Positions 47,863 to 58,853 of a DNA stretch of 64,000 bases are shown piece after piece; within the stretch, counting starts at the first letter, position 1, and the number at the start of each line of letters is the position of its first letter. The notes beneath the pieces are model-generated. The model saw only the letters and a program-made list of their open reading frames with translations. It ran no database searches and was not told the origin of the DNA. A program made the position numbers and the translations under genes. The stretch spans positions 88,508,415 through 88,572,414 of the forward strand of contig CM060315.1 in the NCBI GenBank assembly GCA_030674185.1, read 5' to 3'. This DNA comes from Monoplex corrugatus. Taxonomy: Eukaryota; Mollusca; Gastropoda; Littorinimorpha; Ranellidae.

Positions 47863-48044
47863 ACTCACACACACTGTCCACCAGCATCCTGCATTGTCAA
47901 CCACACTAGCAAAGTAAAAACTTAACCCTTCGACTCTCTCATCCTATCCATCAGCTTCCTGCAGGAAGCTGGTGGGTAAGGTGAGAGAGCAAAGGGTTAA
48001 GTTTTTGCAGTTGGTGGATAGGGCACGGAAGTCAAAGGGTTAAA
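47863..48044. mobile_element. Foldback piggyBac-like MITE (family M), near complete
   Basis: It begins GATTAACTCACAC with the left arm 'ctgtccaccagcatcctgcattgtcaacc', has the inner TTAACCCTTCGACTC arm, the centre CAGCTTCCTGCAGGAAGCTG and the right end 'ggcacggaagtcaaagggttaa'. TTAA is present at both ends. Confidence 0.85.
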
Positions 48045-48204
48045 AAAACAACTATGTTCCTTTGCATCTGGCCATGATAAAGGTGATCCTGAATGTTTGG
48101 GTGGAACGCATATGGAGCTGTCCAAACGCAGTGACTACCTTTTGAAACAATCCAATATGTGAATATACTGCCATGCCTGTGCCCAGAGTGCAGACAGACA
48201 ATTT

Positions 48205-48800
48205 TCTTGTGCACTCAGTGGACTTCGTTCAAGAGGGAATCACTGCACTCAGACAATTCCATATGCACTCCACCTAAATCTGCCAGCAATTACTGGCAAA
48301 CTCTCTCAGCCTGTGCAAAACTCCATACACTGGCAAGGTCCTGAAATGGACACCGGGGAGAGGGGGGGGGGACCTATGAAACACTAAGCTGACACCACCA
48401 AAATAATGGAAACATTAAGATGAGCAGCCAACAGGCCAGTGGACCTATGAAACAGTAAGCTGACACCACCAGAATGATGGAAACATTACGATGGGCAGCC
48501 AACAGGCCAATGGATCTATGAAACACTAAGCTGACACCACCAGAATGATGGAAACATTAAGATGAGCAGCCAACAGGCCAATGGATCTATGAAACAGTAA
48601 GCTGACACCACCAGAATGATGGAAACATTAAGATGAGCAGCCAACAGGCCAGTGGATCTATGAAACAGTAATCTGACACCACCAGAATGATGGAAACATT
48701 AAGATGAGCAGCCAACAGGCCAGTTTTTAGTGCTGAGCCGGGATTGAACTCAAATGATCAGATCTAGAGTCCACAGCTCTATCAGAAGAACCACCCACCC
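48205..48800 (-). repeat. T2 tRNA-derived SINE with internal minisatellite
   Basis: On the minus strand the head reads GATAGAGCTGTGGACTC (A-box-like) and GAGTTCAATCC (B-box-like) near 48740-48785, then the 'ctggcctgttggctgctcatc' body and the 'tggaattgtctgagtgcag' 3' part. The 'ctgacaccaccagaatgatgg...aacaggcca' segment, single in other T2 copies, is tandemly repeated here. Confidence 0.75.
48373..48725. repeat. ~62-bp minisatellite inside the T2 SINE, 5-6 units
   Basis: The unit is ACCTATGAAACAGTAAGCTG, ACACCACCAGAATGATGGAA, ACATTAAGATGAGCAGCCAA, CAGGCCAGTGG with few substitutions. It ends where the SINE proceeds to 'gtttttagtgctgagccggg'. Confidence 0.92.
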
Positions 48801-48924
48801 AAATCCAAAACCGAAAAAAGGGTGAGAGAGAGAGAGGCACCAATCTTAGAAATCCCTGTCAACACATTATTGTTCAAAGATGCATTTCTGTCAGTCCTTT
48901 TTTAAACTTTTGTAAGTTTCAGTT

Positions 48925-49080
48925 TCATTTCAGTTTCAATTTCTCAAGAGGACGTCTATGTGCTTGGAACGAATTCCATATGCACTAACATCACAGGTGC
49001 CATGTGATGGAAAAGATCCGGAATGATCACGGCACAAGCCTTAAGCCCGGACATAATGAGCTTGCCAGGTCCTGAAAGAC
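48925..49080 (-). repeat. SINE fragment with TTTCA-repeat tail
   Basis: Homologous to 29403-29520: 'cagtttcaatttctcaagagg', 'gaattccatatgcactaac', 'catgtgatgg', 'aagatccgg'. Confidence 0.55.
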
Positions 49081-49589
49081 TTTAAGGAAGTTCTACAACA
49101 TCTAAAACAAGTGTGATTGTCCGTGTTCAAGCAAACATGAACCAGAAAATACACGAAAAAAGAATGAGAACGCGTATTTAATACAACCAGAAAAGACAGG
49201 CGCAACTTTTCGGCCAACTAGCCTTTGTCAAGCGTAAGATCACAAACAAACACACACCAGGCACAAAAATTAGGAGAAAAAGACTGAAACTCCCCCACTG
49301 CTCCATCCAGTGTAAGAAAAGAAAAAAAAAAGCATGCATGCACACTATTTTGCCCACACTGCAGGCAGTATGTTGATGCACACTCTGTCTCTGGGCATGC
49401 ATGCCAGATGTTTTCATGTTTCCTAAGCCTCAGACACTGACAGTACATCCAGGGCCTTTAACATGCATACTATTATGTTCTACATGTGTATACACACACC
49501 TGGAGTTCAGGTACCAACAGGTGTGCACACATGTTGACATGCTGACCTTGGAGGTCAGAATAATCTCCACCCTTTACCAAGAGTCCCAA

Positions 49590-50385
49590 TGCCACATGAA
49601 AAAGATCTCTGAAAATCTAGGGGGGGTCCAGGGGCATGCTCCCCTGGAAATTTTTTCTAATGTAGACACAAAATAGTGCAGTCTGGCACAACTTTAGGTT
49701 TATATATGATCCTTTGTACTGAAGCTAATAATTTATATGTACTGGTATCAGATTTCAAGATAAATAATTTGAAGAGTATTTTTCCAACATATACACCAAC
49801 AAACATTCAATAACAACCTAGACTGAAGATTCTTTGCAGTTTTCTGCCTCATCTGGTGCTTCTTTGACTTGAAATGGTCTGAAAGTTTGTGTATGCCTGC
49901 TTAACTATAGTTATTTTAATTGACTTCACAGCAGCACAAGACACAGTAGGCTATGCCACCCTGTTATTTTTGAAAGCCATGTGTTCATTTCCATGACATC
50001 AATTTTTCGTGAAATCCACTCCTAACACTGCTTATTTTTGTAGTCTTTGTCAAACGTTTCTGCTGCGGCAGACCCTCTCTCCAGAAGACTGGCTCGAGAC
50101 ATGGTCACACTCTTCAAAAGTTTTGCAATCAGTTCTGAAAACAAGCCGCGCCTGACAAACAAAAAACACAGCAAGTGACTTTAACGGAAAATGGATTTAT
50201 CTGGATTTATCCTCCTTACCGAAATGTCGTCATCTGCGACGAGAGATCAACAGACTGACAAACAGCCAACTGTTTCACAGAAGAAAAAAAAAGTTTATTT
50301 CTTTTTTCTCGGAAAGTACTTTTTTTTCTTCTCAGAAGTAGCATGTGGATTTCCGAGAAAAATCGGAAAATTGGGAGCCCTGCTT
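49590..50385. repeat. Dispersed repeat D, copy 1 (~790 bp)
   Basis: It aligns with 54325-55105 in the same orientation, at roughly 80-85% by eye. Shared landmarks are 'tccaggggcatgctccc', 'acaacctagactgaa', 'gcagttttctgcctcat' and 'ggaaaattgggagcc'. Non-coding; family not recognised. Confidence 0.75.
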
Positions 50386-50454
50386 TACACACCAGCCATG
50401 AAAAACCCAGGCAGGACTGAATCCCAGACCTTCTGACAAGAAGTCTGCCGTCTG

Positions 50455-51072
50455 GCCCACTTGATTACCATGTCCGCTGCTCTAACACTCCCACTTGACT
50501 ACCATGTCCATTGCTCTAACACTCCCACTTGACTACCATGTCCACTGCTCTAACACTCCCACTTGACTACCATGTCCGCTGCTCTAACACTCCCACTTGA
50601 CTACCATGTCCGCTGCTCTAACACTCCCACTTGACTACCATGTCCGCTGCTCTAACACTCCCACTTGACTACCATGTCCATTGCTCTAACACTCCCACTT
50701 GACTACCATGTCCGCTGCTCTAACACTCCCACTTGACCACCATGTCCATTGCTCTAACACTCCCACTTGACTACCATGTCCACTGCTCTAACACTCCCAC
50801 TTGACCACCATGTCCACTGCTCTAACACTCCCACTTGACTACCATGTCCATTGCTCTGACACTCCCACTTGACCACCATGTCCACTGCTCTAACACTCCC
50901 ACTTGACTACCATGTCCACTGCTCTAACACTCCCACTTAACTACCATGTCCACTGCTCTAACACTCCCACTTGACTACCATGTCCATTGCTCTAACACTC
51001 CCACTTGACTACCATGTCCATTGCTCTAACACTCCCAATTGACTACCATGTCCACTGCTCTAACACTCATCG
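50455..51072. repeat. 34-bp minisatellite, about 18 units, expanded from a tRNA-like head
   Basis: The unit is CTCTAACACTCCCACTTGAC, TACCATGTCCACTG. The array abuts (50405-50460) a minus-strand tRNA-like segment with a B-box-like GGGATTCAGTCC. The repeated unit, read on the minus strand (GTTAGAGCAGTGGACATGG), corresponds to the A-box region of that head. Variation is confined to a few positions (Cg/Ca/Ta before TTG, GACTACC/GACCACC). Confidence 0.92.
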
Positions 51073-51304
51073 TGCTGTAACTCCCCACAGAAAATGTCCT
51101 GAATGTCAACAGTCAAACCACACAGTAATCATTTTGCTTTGAATGTAAGCTGCAAAACACTGCCAAGGAAACAAGTCCTTGACAAACCATCCATTGCAAA
51201 CAGGAGGTATGGGATGGATTGGGGGGGGGGGGGGGATGCTGGTGAGCTGTTGGGGGATGGGGAGGGAGGAAACCACAGACAACATGAGTCAAGTGTCAAA
51301 AGTG

Positions 51305-51470
51305 CTACCACTGCAGCACAAGCGCAAACTCAAACCTCAACCGTTTGTTGCCATGTTTGCTGGATCCAGATCGGGAATGGGATCGTGACCGGGAACGACT
51401 ACGGGAACTGGAGCGACTATGCCTGCGCTTCCTGTCGGAACCGGATCCCCGACGGCTGCTGCTAGGTGAC
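51305..51470 (-). CDS. ZRANB2: ZRANB2 orthologue, SR-rich C-terminal exon
   Basis: The acceptor CTGTCAACAG ends at 51471. One base completes an Arg codon from the 55593-55861 exon, so the phase matches. The peptide starts SPSSSRRGSGSDRKRRHSRS and continues with alternating Arg-Ser (SRSRSRSRSHSRSGSSKHG) to a stop at about 51305. It corresponds to the SGDRKKRR/SR tail of vertebrate ZRANB2, a nuclear splicing-associated protein whose RS region interacts with spliceosome components. The last residues (KRLRFEFALVLQW) have no obvious counterpart. They may be a lineage-specific end, or the frame may run past an unrecognised donor. Confidence 0.8.
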
Positions 51471-51639
51471 CTGTTGACAGGGCAATTGCTTTGAAAGACA
51501 TGGTTATGTTCCGACATGAAACACACACTGACTGTGACATTTCAACCCCTCATCAAAGAAAAACAAACAAACCGTCACTGCTCTGACACAGAGAAAAGCG
51601 AACAGACACTGTCATAGAGTAAAAGTTACAATGGTGTAT

Positions 51640-51940
51640 GGTGTTTGGAATTTGTTCAAGAGGGTTTTAATGCACTCAGACAATTCTATATGTATTCAAC
51701 CCAAATCTACCAGCAGTTATCTGGCATCTCCCTCAGCCTACACAAAACACCACGTGCCAACAAAGGGTTAAATTTGGGAGTGGGAAAGAAGGACTTGAGC
51801 TGACACCACCAGAATGATGGAAACATTAAGATGGGCAGCCAACAGGCCAGAGTTTAATGCTGGTGACAAGGACTGAACTTGAAGATATGAGATCTTGAGT
51901 CCACAGTTCTGTCAAAACCACATACCAGGCCACATTATAA
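51640..51940 (-). repeat. T2 tRNA-derived SINE, single-unit copy
   Basis: It contains the same segments as the 48.2 kb copy, but with only one 'ctgacaccaccagaatgatggaaac' unit. The minus-strand head has an A-box-like segment near 51900 and a B-box-like GTTCAGTCC near 51870. It is immediately followed at 51950-52050 by another tRNA-like minus-strand segment (GTGTAGTGGTTAAGTCAG, then GGGGTCAACC). Confidence 0.65.
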
Positions 51941-52387
51941 AAAAAAATAGGGCATGCTGGAAGGTTGACCCCACAACCCCTGGACTATGTGCATGGCACT
52001 CTAACAACTGACTTAACCACTACACCACAGCGACTGTTGCCAGAGGCAGCAACCTTTAGCAGATATTGCATGGTAAGAAATGTGTGAACAAAACAGCCAG
52101 CAACCAGTGGGCGTGAGGAGATTCAAAATGCAATCCTCCACCTTCCCCTATGAAATGTCAACAGTCACAGACCATACCCACACCAGATAACTATGCCTGT
52201 TTCAGTTGCGGACACTGTCACACACTACTCACAACTGGGCACAAAACTAACACAAGGCGGAGTACCGCCCATGTCAACCATCCACCACTTACCTGCACAG
52301 CTCATCTCTACAAACAATTCCAGTAAAGCAATTTCAACAAGTAATTCCGATGAATGGATCCTAAACCAGTTGTTAATGTTATTGCTG

Positions 52388-52912
52388 TTAAAAACCCAGC
52401 CGACTGCATAGAGCCATATCAGGGCTATAACCGTTTCAAAACATACATAACTTCAACAGGACAGAAAATGCAAAGAAAATTCAGTACACATATCAATGCA
52501 TTCATGCACATAATCTAAGGACATGCCCCTGGCACTGACTATTCCATCCAATATATAGCTCAGAGGATTTAAAAAAACACACCTGAATACAAATTCAAGC
52601 ATACCGAAGGACACCAAAACATCTAAAAACGAGCCAAAATTACCTAAAATTGCTTCCACATATTTCACCTCCCTAAAGCCATAAATGCATTTAATACATG
52701 TACCCAATTATCAATCCGAAGAAAAAGTATGTAAGACTTTATCGAACATATACAGGTGGATGGACCAGCAAGGCAGAAAATGATAGGAAGAAATGACAGA
52801 AAGCAAAGGAGCAAGAAACAGAGTGACAGAAAAGAAGAAATTTCTAGCACAGAATGTCCAGAAGGTGGGGATACTATTTATACTGAAAGAGCTCCCAGCA
52901 TCACCACGGGGG
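52388..52912 (-). repeat. R1 dispersed repeat, near full length
   Basis: It starts at ACCCAGCCGACTGCATAGAG and ends near 'agcatcaccacgggggatcc'. It lies in the ZRANB2 intron, in the same orientation as the other R1 copies. Confidence 0.82.
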
Positions 52913-52919
52913 ATCCTAA

Positions 52920-53612
52920 ACCAATTAACTGGTTTCTAAAAACATTCCTTTTAAGTGATTTCCATTACATGATTCCTAAAAAACACTGTTTATTGATTAC
53001 TGTATACAGTCTTTCTTTAAAGGATAAACTGCACCCAGCCAACCCTCTGTTCCAACTTCTTCCTTCCGGCAAAAGATTCCGCAGTATTAAGTGTAAATCC
53101 AACCGATTGAAGCACAGCTTTTTCCCCACTGCTGTAAAGATGCTGAATGATTTGTGACACTGTCTTCTTCATCCATTGCTCCTTTTATCTGACACCCCTG
53201 CTTCTGCTTTCTACTCTCTTCTTCCCCGGCCCCCCCTCCCCACCACCCTCCCCCCTCCCCCCTCCTTAGTTATTCCCTCCTCCTTTCTGAGTGTAAGGGC
53301 TGCTCATCTGTTGATGTTTTCTGTCAAGTTATATTTATATCATACTAGCAAATTTCATGTCTTGTTTACAAGCATTATTATCTGTATGATTATATATTGT
53401 TTTTGATGCACGGGTGGGTGTGCACGCCCAGGCATGTGTGAGTACCTGAAGTGTTTTTGATCAAGTATTTTTCATATTATGTATTGTTCATGTTGTCACA
53501 TGTCTTGTATGCATGGCGGGAGTGTGTTACGCAAAACCAAATCAAATTCCTTTGTTAATTCATTGGTTAATAAATAGTCTGAGTCTGAGTCTGAGTCTGA
53601 GTCTGAGTGTAT
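52920..53612 (+). mobile_element. LINE 3' end with (TCTGAG)n tail
   Basis: The plus-strand remnant encodes LKDKLHPANPLFQLLPSGKR, FRSIKCKSNRLKHSFFPTAV, KMLNDL and a stop (52980-53157). This is the far C-terminal block of a CR1-like RT ORF. A ~400 bp pyrimidine-rich 3'UTR follows, and the element ends in 'aataaatagtctgagtctgag', a (TCTGAG)n tail at 53576-53609. It is 5' truncated near the R1 boundary. Confidence 0.7.
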
Positions 53613-53935
53613 ATGCTTATGTATATGTTCATGCACGTGCATACATGTTTCTGTGGTGTGAGTGATATGTTGTTGTTTTCTGTTCCTTATCTCTTTTAAC
53701 ATATTATGACACAATGAGCCTTTAGACAAGTAAAAAATAGCATAAATGCAAGAAAACATAAATAAGAATTAAATAAAATAAGTATTTGGATGGATTATGT
53801 GTTGAAGTTAAAAAGGCACTGTACCATAGTGGGGTAGTAATATAACAAAAAAAAGAACTCACAAGAGAGAAGCAATTAGAACTTTCATATAATGAAGCCT
53901 CCTTAGTTCACGCACATGCACATGCACATGTACAG

Positions 53936-53997
<62 letters not shown>

Positions 53998-54030
53998 GCG
54001 TGCGTGCGTGCGTGCGTGCGTGTGTGCGCG
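53936..54030. repeat. (GT)n-(GC GT)n microsatellite
   Basis: A long (GT)n run at 53938-53991 is followed by GCGT units, in the ZRANB2 intron. High-cysteine and high-histidine open frames across it are artefacts. Confidence 0.95.
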
Positions 54031-54324
54031 TGCTTGATTTTTGTTTTCTGTTTTTCACCATTACTGAACGACTGATTGACATCTGGAATCACAACTTATA
54101 TCATGATCCATTTTTACTGCTTCTATAACATTCTATGTCCCACAGTCTGTTTTTATCACCGTGGAGGGGCCGTCATGTATATCCTTTAAGTGTGTCTGCC
54201 TCCTCTTCTTTCGCTGGCCGTCTATATGGCCAAGCCACATGTGGCCAGTGAACATGGCCACTTTCCCTGCTCCTGCCGGACGACCAGACACCACTCCATC
54301 ATGCAGGTCTCCCAAACCCAAATG

Positions 54325-55105
54325 AAAATATCTCTGAAAATCCAGGGGCATGCTCCCCCAGAAAATGTTTTTAAATACAGATGTAAAATAGTGCAATCTG
54401 ATGCTATCTGGTACAACTTTAGGCTTGTTTATGATCCTTTGTTCTGAAGCAAATAATTTATACACATTGGTGTCAGATTTGAAGAAAAATAATTTGGTAA
54501 GTACTTTTTCTAACGTATGATCCAACAAACATTAAACAACAACCTAGACTGAACAGTTTCAAGGTTCTTTGCAGTTTTCTGCCTCATTTGGTGCTTCTTT
54601 GACTTGAAATGGTCCAAAAGTTTGTGGATGCCTGCTCAGTTATAGCTATTTTAACTGACTTCACTGTGGCAAAAGACATTGTAGGCTCTGCCAGCCTTTG
54701 TTATTTTTGAAAGCCATGTGCTCATTTTCATGACATCCTCTCCCGTTACCGCTTATTTTTGCAGTTTTAATCAACTGTTTTTGCTGTGGCAGACCCTCTC
54801 TTCAGAATATCAGCTCGAGACATGGTCACACTTCAAAAGTTTTGGAATCAGTTCTGAAAACATGCCACACCTGACAAACAAAAAACACCAGAAGTGACTT
54901 AAGAAGAAAATGATACCAGATTTATCCCCCTTCTTGAATGTTGTCCTCTGCTATGAGAGCTCAACAGCCTGACAAACAGCAAACTGTTTTGCAGAAGAAA
55001 AAATCATAAGTCGAATTACTTTCTCGGAAAGCACATTTTTTCTTGGAAGCAGCCTGTGGATTGTCTCAGATTTCCAAGAAAAATTGGAAAATTGGGAGCC
55101 TTGAT
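54325..55105. repeat. Dispersed repeat D, copy 2 (~780 bp)
   Basis: Homologous to 49590-50385, ending in the same 'aaattggaaaattgggagcc' sequence. In the ZRANB2 intron. Confidence 0.75.
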
Positions 55106-55592
55106 CATGACGGGATCTCAATGGGCCAGCGCCAGTCTTGTCTGATGCAGGTGACCATGTAGACATTTGCATTACATTGCATGGGCCGCCTCTGTCCATC
55201 ACACCTAGGATGCCAAGATGAGGCACTGAATAAATAGCCATTATTATAAATACGTTAACTTTCTCTCCTTGTCTATACTCACTAAACAACCAGTCTCTTC
55301 CATTTCAACATTAATACAGTAACAAACCAAATGTGTGTCCAATGATACTTAGACAATACATTATGTCTTCAAAAGAATATGTACTAAATATCTTCAATTA
55401 CAAAGGATGCCTGAAATTCAACAACAAAAACATCACACAAATGACCTGCCCCAAGCCCAAACCAAACCAGTCTTCGAAACTGAACGACACTCAGCATCAA
55501 CCAGCCACACCATGGCACACAATCAAGCAAGTAAGGACTATAAAATGATATTGACCTTGGCGTGACCTTGACCCTTTAGGTTACCCTGTTAC

Positions 55593-55861
55593 CTGGACCT
55601 AGATTTTGACTTCTTCCTGTTCCGCGACGACCTAGAACTGGATGAGCGAGATCGGGAGCGCGACCTCGAACGAGAACTGGAGCTGGAAGAGGAAGATGAA
55701 GAACTTCTGGAGTGGGATGACCTTGATGACCTTGACCTGGATCTGGAACGAGATTGTCTTTTGTTGGATGTGGCGTTGTCTGGCCTGGAAGGTTTGGTCA
55801 TTTTGGTGTCTTCATCGCTGTCTCCCAGGTTGTATTTTGATAAGTCAACATCTTCGTCATC
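55593..55861 (-). CDS. ZRANB2: ZRANB2 orthologue, acidic plus SR-rich exon
   Basis: The acceptor is ATATTTTCAG, above 55861; the donor GTAACA lies below 55593. In frame it encodes DDEDVDLSKYNLGDSDEDTK, then MTKPSRPDNATSNKRQ and a long RS domain (SRSRSRSRSSRSSHSRSSSS and onward) ending KKSKSRS plus two bases of an Arg codon. The DDxDLSKYNL segment followed directly by the RS domain is the ZRANB2 order. The RS domain is phosphorylatable and directs nuclear-speckle localisation in this family. The exon enters at phase 0 after the 59183-59332 exon and leaves at phase 2, as required by the 51470 acceptor. Confidence 0.92.
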
Positions 55862-56389
55862 CTGAAAATATGTATGTTGGTAACCACAATGAAGTCAACA
55901 ATTCACTTTACAAAATGTATACAAACACTGTATTAATATGTAAAAGGATACAGTTGACTATAACCCTAAGTTACACTGATAAGTCACAGGGGAATGAGGT
56001 GACAGTGTGTCATGATGGCTAATTCTGCATGATCCATGGTCTGTTAGAGTACAACGTTTGACCCAACACTATCATCTTGAGTACTTGTAGGTTTCTGTCA
56101 GACTTGCCCCGTTTTTACCTTCTGGCCAAAACACCTGCATTGAAAGCACAGGGGGGAATGTTTACAAGGTATCCCAGATCCAGGCTGCACACTTTTTTCT
56201 GGCCTCTACCCCATGTAGACCTGTTTGAATTGGTTAGACCCGCCAAGAACATGTGGCTCCCTCAGAAAAAGCTTTAGGGGTTGTCAAGACATGTAAGCCA
56301 TCACACCACGTCAAGGAGTCGAGCATCATTCTGATGGGAGTCAGGTGATACAGACATTAACTTTTATCTGATCCAGTAATTGATGTGAG

Positions 56390-56940
56390 TCCTGGACTCT
56401 CTACTGTGGACATGTCAAGCTACTAGATCAGTTTCACCAGCGCTGCCTCCAACGTATCTTATACATCAGATGGTACAACAGAGTCTCAAACGTGAATAGA
56501 CTTTTGCAAGCCCAGATGCCAAGCATATAGATGCACTGCTAACACTGTCTCAGCTAAGATGGTCTGGACATCTCATGCGCATGAGGATAACAGGCTTCCA
56601 AAGCAGCTCTTCTATGGTGAACTGACAGAGGGCCATCGATGAAGTGGACGGCCAAAGATTCACTACAAAGACACCCTGAAAAAATCCCTCCAGCAATGTG
56701 ACACTGATGAAGAACAGTGGGAAATCATGGCCACAAACAGGTCTGAATGGAGGCAAGCTATTCGCAAGGGAACAGAAGCTTATGAAAATGAAAGACAAAA
56801 CAGCTGAGTAGAAAAGTGTGCAGCAATACAGGCCAGAACCAACTCTGCAGAGCGTTCTATTGAGTGTCCGGTATGCGGCCGCCTGTGTGCTACAGACCTT
56901 GGCCTGAGATCCCACATGAGGGTACACAAATGAATAAAAT
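56390..56940 (+). mobile_element. Decayed LINE C-terminal fragment with C2H2-like finger
   Basis: The plus-strand remnant includes LDQFHQRCLQRILYIRWYNR and VSNVNRLLQAQMPSI, then frame-broken 'LRWSGH..R' and 'AALLW' equivalents. Near the end it encodes RSIECPVCGRLCATDLGLRS and HMRVHK (56855-56930), a C2H2 finger that closes this LINE subfamily's ORF. Multiple stops and frameshifts are present. RT catalytic parts are absent. Confidence 0.75.
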
Positions 56941-57239
56941 GCTAGATTGGACTTTATCGACCACTATAGTCAACCACATATTATCATGAGGGCAATGCCC
57001 ATCTCCTCTTCTTTGCTGCTTTACTTTCCCTGACCCTGAGCAGGGACAGGTGCCCATATACAGCTGGGGATGGTGGTGGGGAGGAGCTGGAGGCTACATA
57101 CATAAAGTCTGCTCAAGTTAGATTTGAACCAGTGCAATCTGACTAGAGAGAAGCCAGCTCCATGTAATCCAGACAAACAGGGTACACAAGGTTCATGGAA
57201 AACGTGTATAAGATTCAGAATGTACTTGTTTTACGTCAG

Positions 57240-57263
57240 GGGTGTGTGTGTGTGTGTGTGTGT

Positions 57264-57358
<95 letters not shown>

Positions 57359-57556
57359 GCGCGGCGTGCGTGTGCGTGTGCGTGTGTGCGTGTGTGTGCG
57401 TGTGTGTGTGCGTGTGTGTGTGCGTGTGTGTGTGTGTGTGCGTGTGTGTGTGTGTGTGTGCGTGTGTGTGTGTGTGTGCGTGTGTGTGCGTGCGTGTGTG
57501 TGTGCATGCATGTGCGTGAGTGTGTGCATGTGTGCGTGTGTGTGTGGTGCAGTGGT
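57240..57556. repeat. Long compound (GT)n / (GC GT)n microsatellite
   Basis: About 315 bp of alternating GT with GCGT-rich blocks (57322-57362) and periodic TGTGTGCG units. All six frames give Cys/Val or His/Thr repeats with no biological meaning. In the ZRANB2 intron. Confidence 0.97.
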
Positions 57557-57610
57557 TAGTGTAACAAGCGAGCAACCAAAAGATTGTGGGTTCCCATTCC
57601 ATCAGTCCTG
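57545..57610 (+). repeat. tRNA-like SINE head fragment
   Basis: GTGGTGCAGTGGTTAGTGTA (A-box-like) and GTGGGTTCCCATTCC (B-box-like) are spaced as in a tRNA. A short body ends before the LINE at 57724. It is not a functional tRNA gene: it lacks a matching acceptor stem. Confidence 0.5.
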
Positions 57611-57723
57611 CCAAAATCATTGTCAGATTTTTCAGCCAACCCCCAACCAAAGCTGACAGCGCTATGGGCTCAGTTAGAACACTGGGACCACACAGAGAAG
57701 TCTCACCCTCTTCACAGGTACAT

Positions 57724-58853
57724 CACCTGATAATATACAGCGCCTGTTGACTCGCACCACTGAGTGTTACTCGGACATTAAGAACTGGATGACACACAAT
57801 AGACTTCAGCTTAATGACGACAAAACAGAAGCTATCCTCATTGGCACCCGTCAGAAACTTTCTCAGCTGCCTCCTCTTTCTCTCCCATTATGTAACACAT
57901 CAGTCCCAATTTCTGATTCAGCTAAAAACCTTGGTGTCTGCATTGACTCTACCCTCTCCATGAACAACTTTGTTTCTCAAACTGCCAGATCTTGCTACTA
58001 TCATCTCCATTGTATAAGGCTGATCAGGAAGTATCTCTCTGTCGAAACAACTGCAAAACTCGTTCTCTCCTTCATAATGTCTCGCATTGACTATTGCAAT
58101 TCACTCCTGTCTGGTCTTCCTGCCTCCACCATTCACATCCTACAGCGCATTCAAAACAATGCTGTACGCCTTGTACTCAAAAAGAAAAAAGCTGACCACA
58201 TATCTCCTCTCCTGGCACAACTTCACTGGCTCCCTGTATCAAAGCGCATACAGTACAAACTAGACACCATGTGCTACAAAAGCCTCAATAACGCAGCCCC
58301 CGATTACCTGTCAAGCCTACTTGAGATCTATCTTCCCTCACGTACCCTCCGCTCTGCCTCCGATCCTCTGACTTTTCGCTTTCCACGCACTAAGCTCAAT
58401 ACCTATGGTCCACGAGCCTTCTCTGTTTCTGGTCCACTCTCCTGGAACAAACTTCCTCTCTCAGTCCGTCAGCAACCTACTTTTGTCTCCTTCAAGTCCG
58501 CTCTCAAAACTCACCTTTTCTCCTCCGCATAAAATCCTAACCCCCCTCTGCAGCCTGTCTCCGCTCGGAGGGAATCACATGGTTATAATATATAATTGTA
58601 TATGCTATGCTCTCTATAATTTTCCATTGCTTTTATTCTTGCTTTTATTGCTTTTATTCTTTCTCCCCATTTATAGCCATGCGTGTGTGTGTGTGTGTGT
58701 ATGTGTGTGTGTGTGTGTGCGTGCGTGTGTGTGCGTGCGTGCGTGCGTGCGTGCTTGCGTGTGTGTCTGCTTCAGCGCTTAGATTTGATTTTATCAAGAT
58801 TTTGCGCTATATAAATATTGTAATTATTATAGTAATTATTATTATTGACAGTG
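57724..58853 (+). mobile_element. L2/CR1-like LINE, 5'-truncated copy with intact C-terminal frame
   Basis: It starts at CCTGATAATATACAGCGCC just after the YADD region. The frame is open (57747-58532): IKNWMTHNRLQLNDDKTEAI, SAKNLGVCIDSTLSMNNFVS, MSRIDYCNSLLSGLPASTIH, ILQRIQNNAVRLVLKKKKAD, LHWLPVSKRIQYKLD, WNKLPLSVRQQPTFVSFKSA and LKTHLFSSA. The 3'UTR has (GT)n at 58683-58770, the AGCGC...GCGCT stem (58776-58810) and an (ATT)n tail. The very high similarity to the copies at 43-45 kb indicates recent activity. In the ZRANB2 intron, antisense to the gene. Confidence 0.92.

Noticed and set aside
57193..57656. Long Cys/Val- and His/Thr-rich open frames
   Set aside because: They are translations of a (GT)n microsatellite, open in all frames, with no start or splice context.
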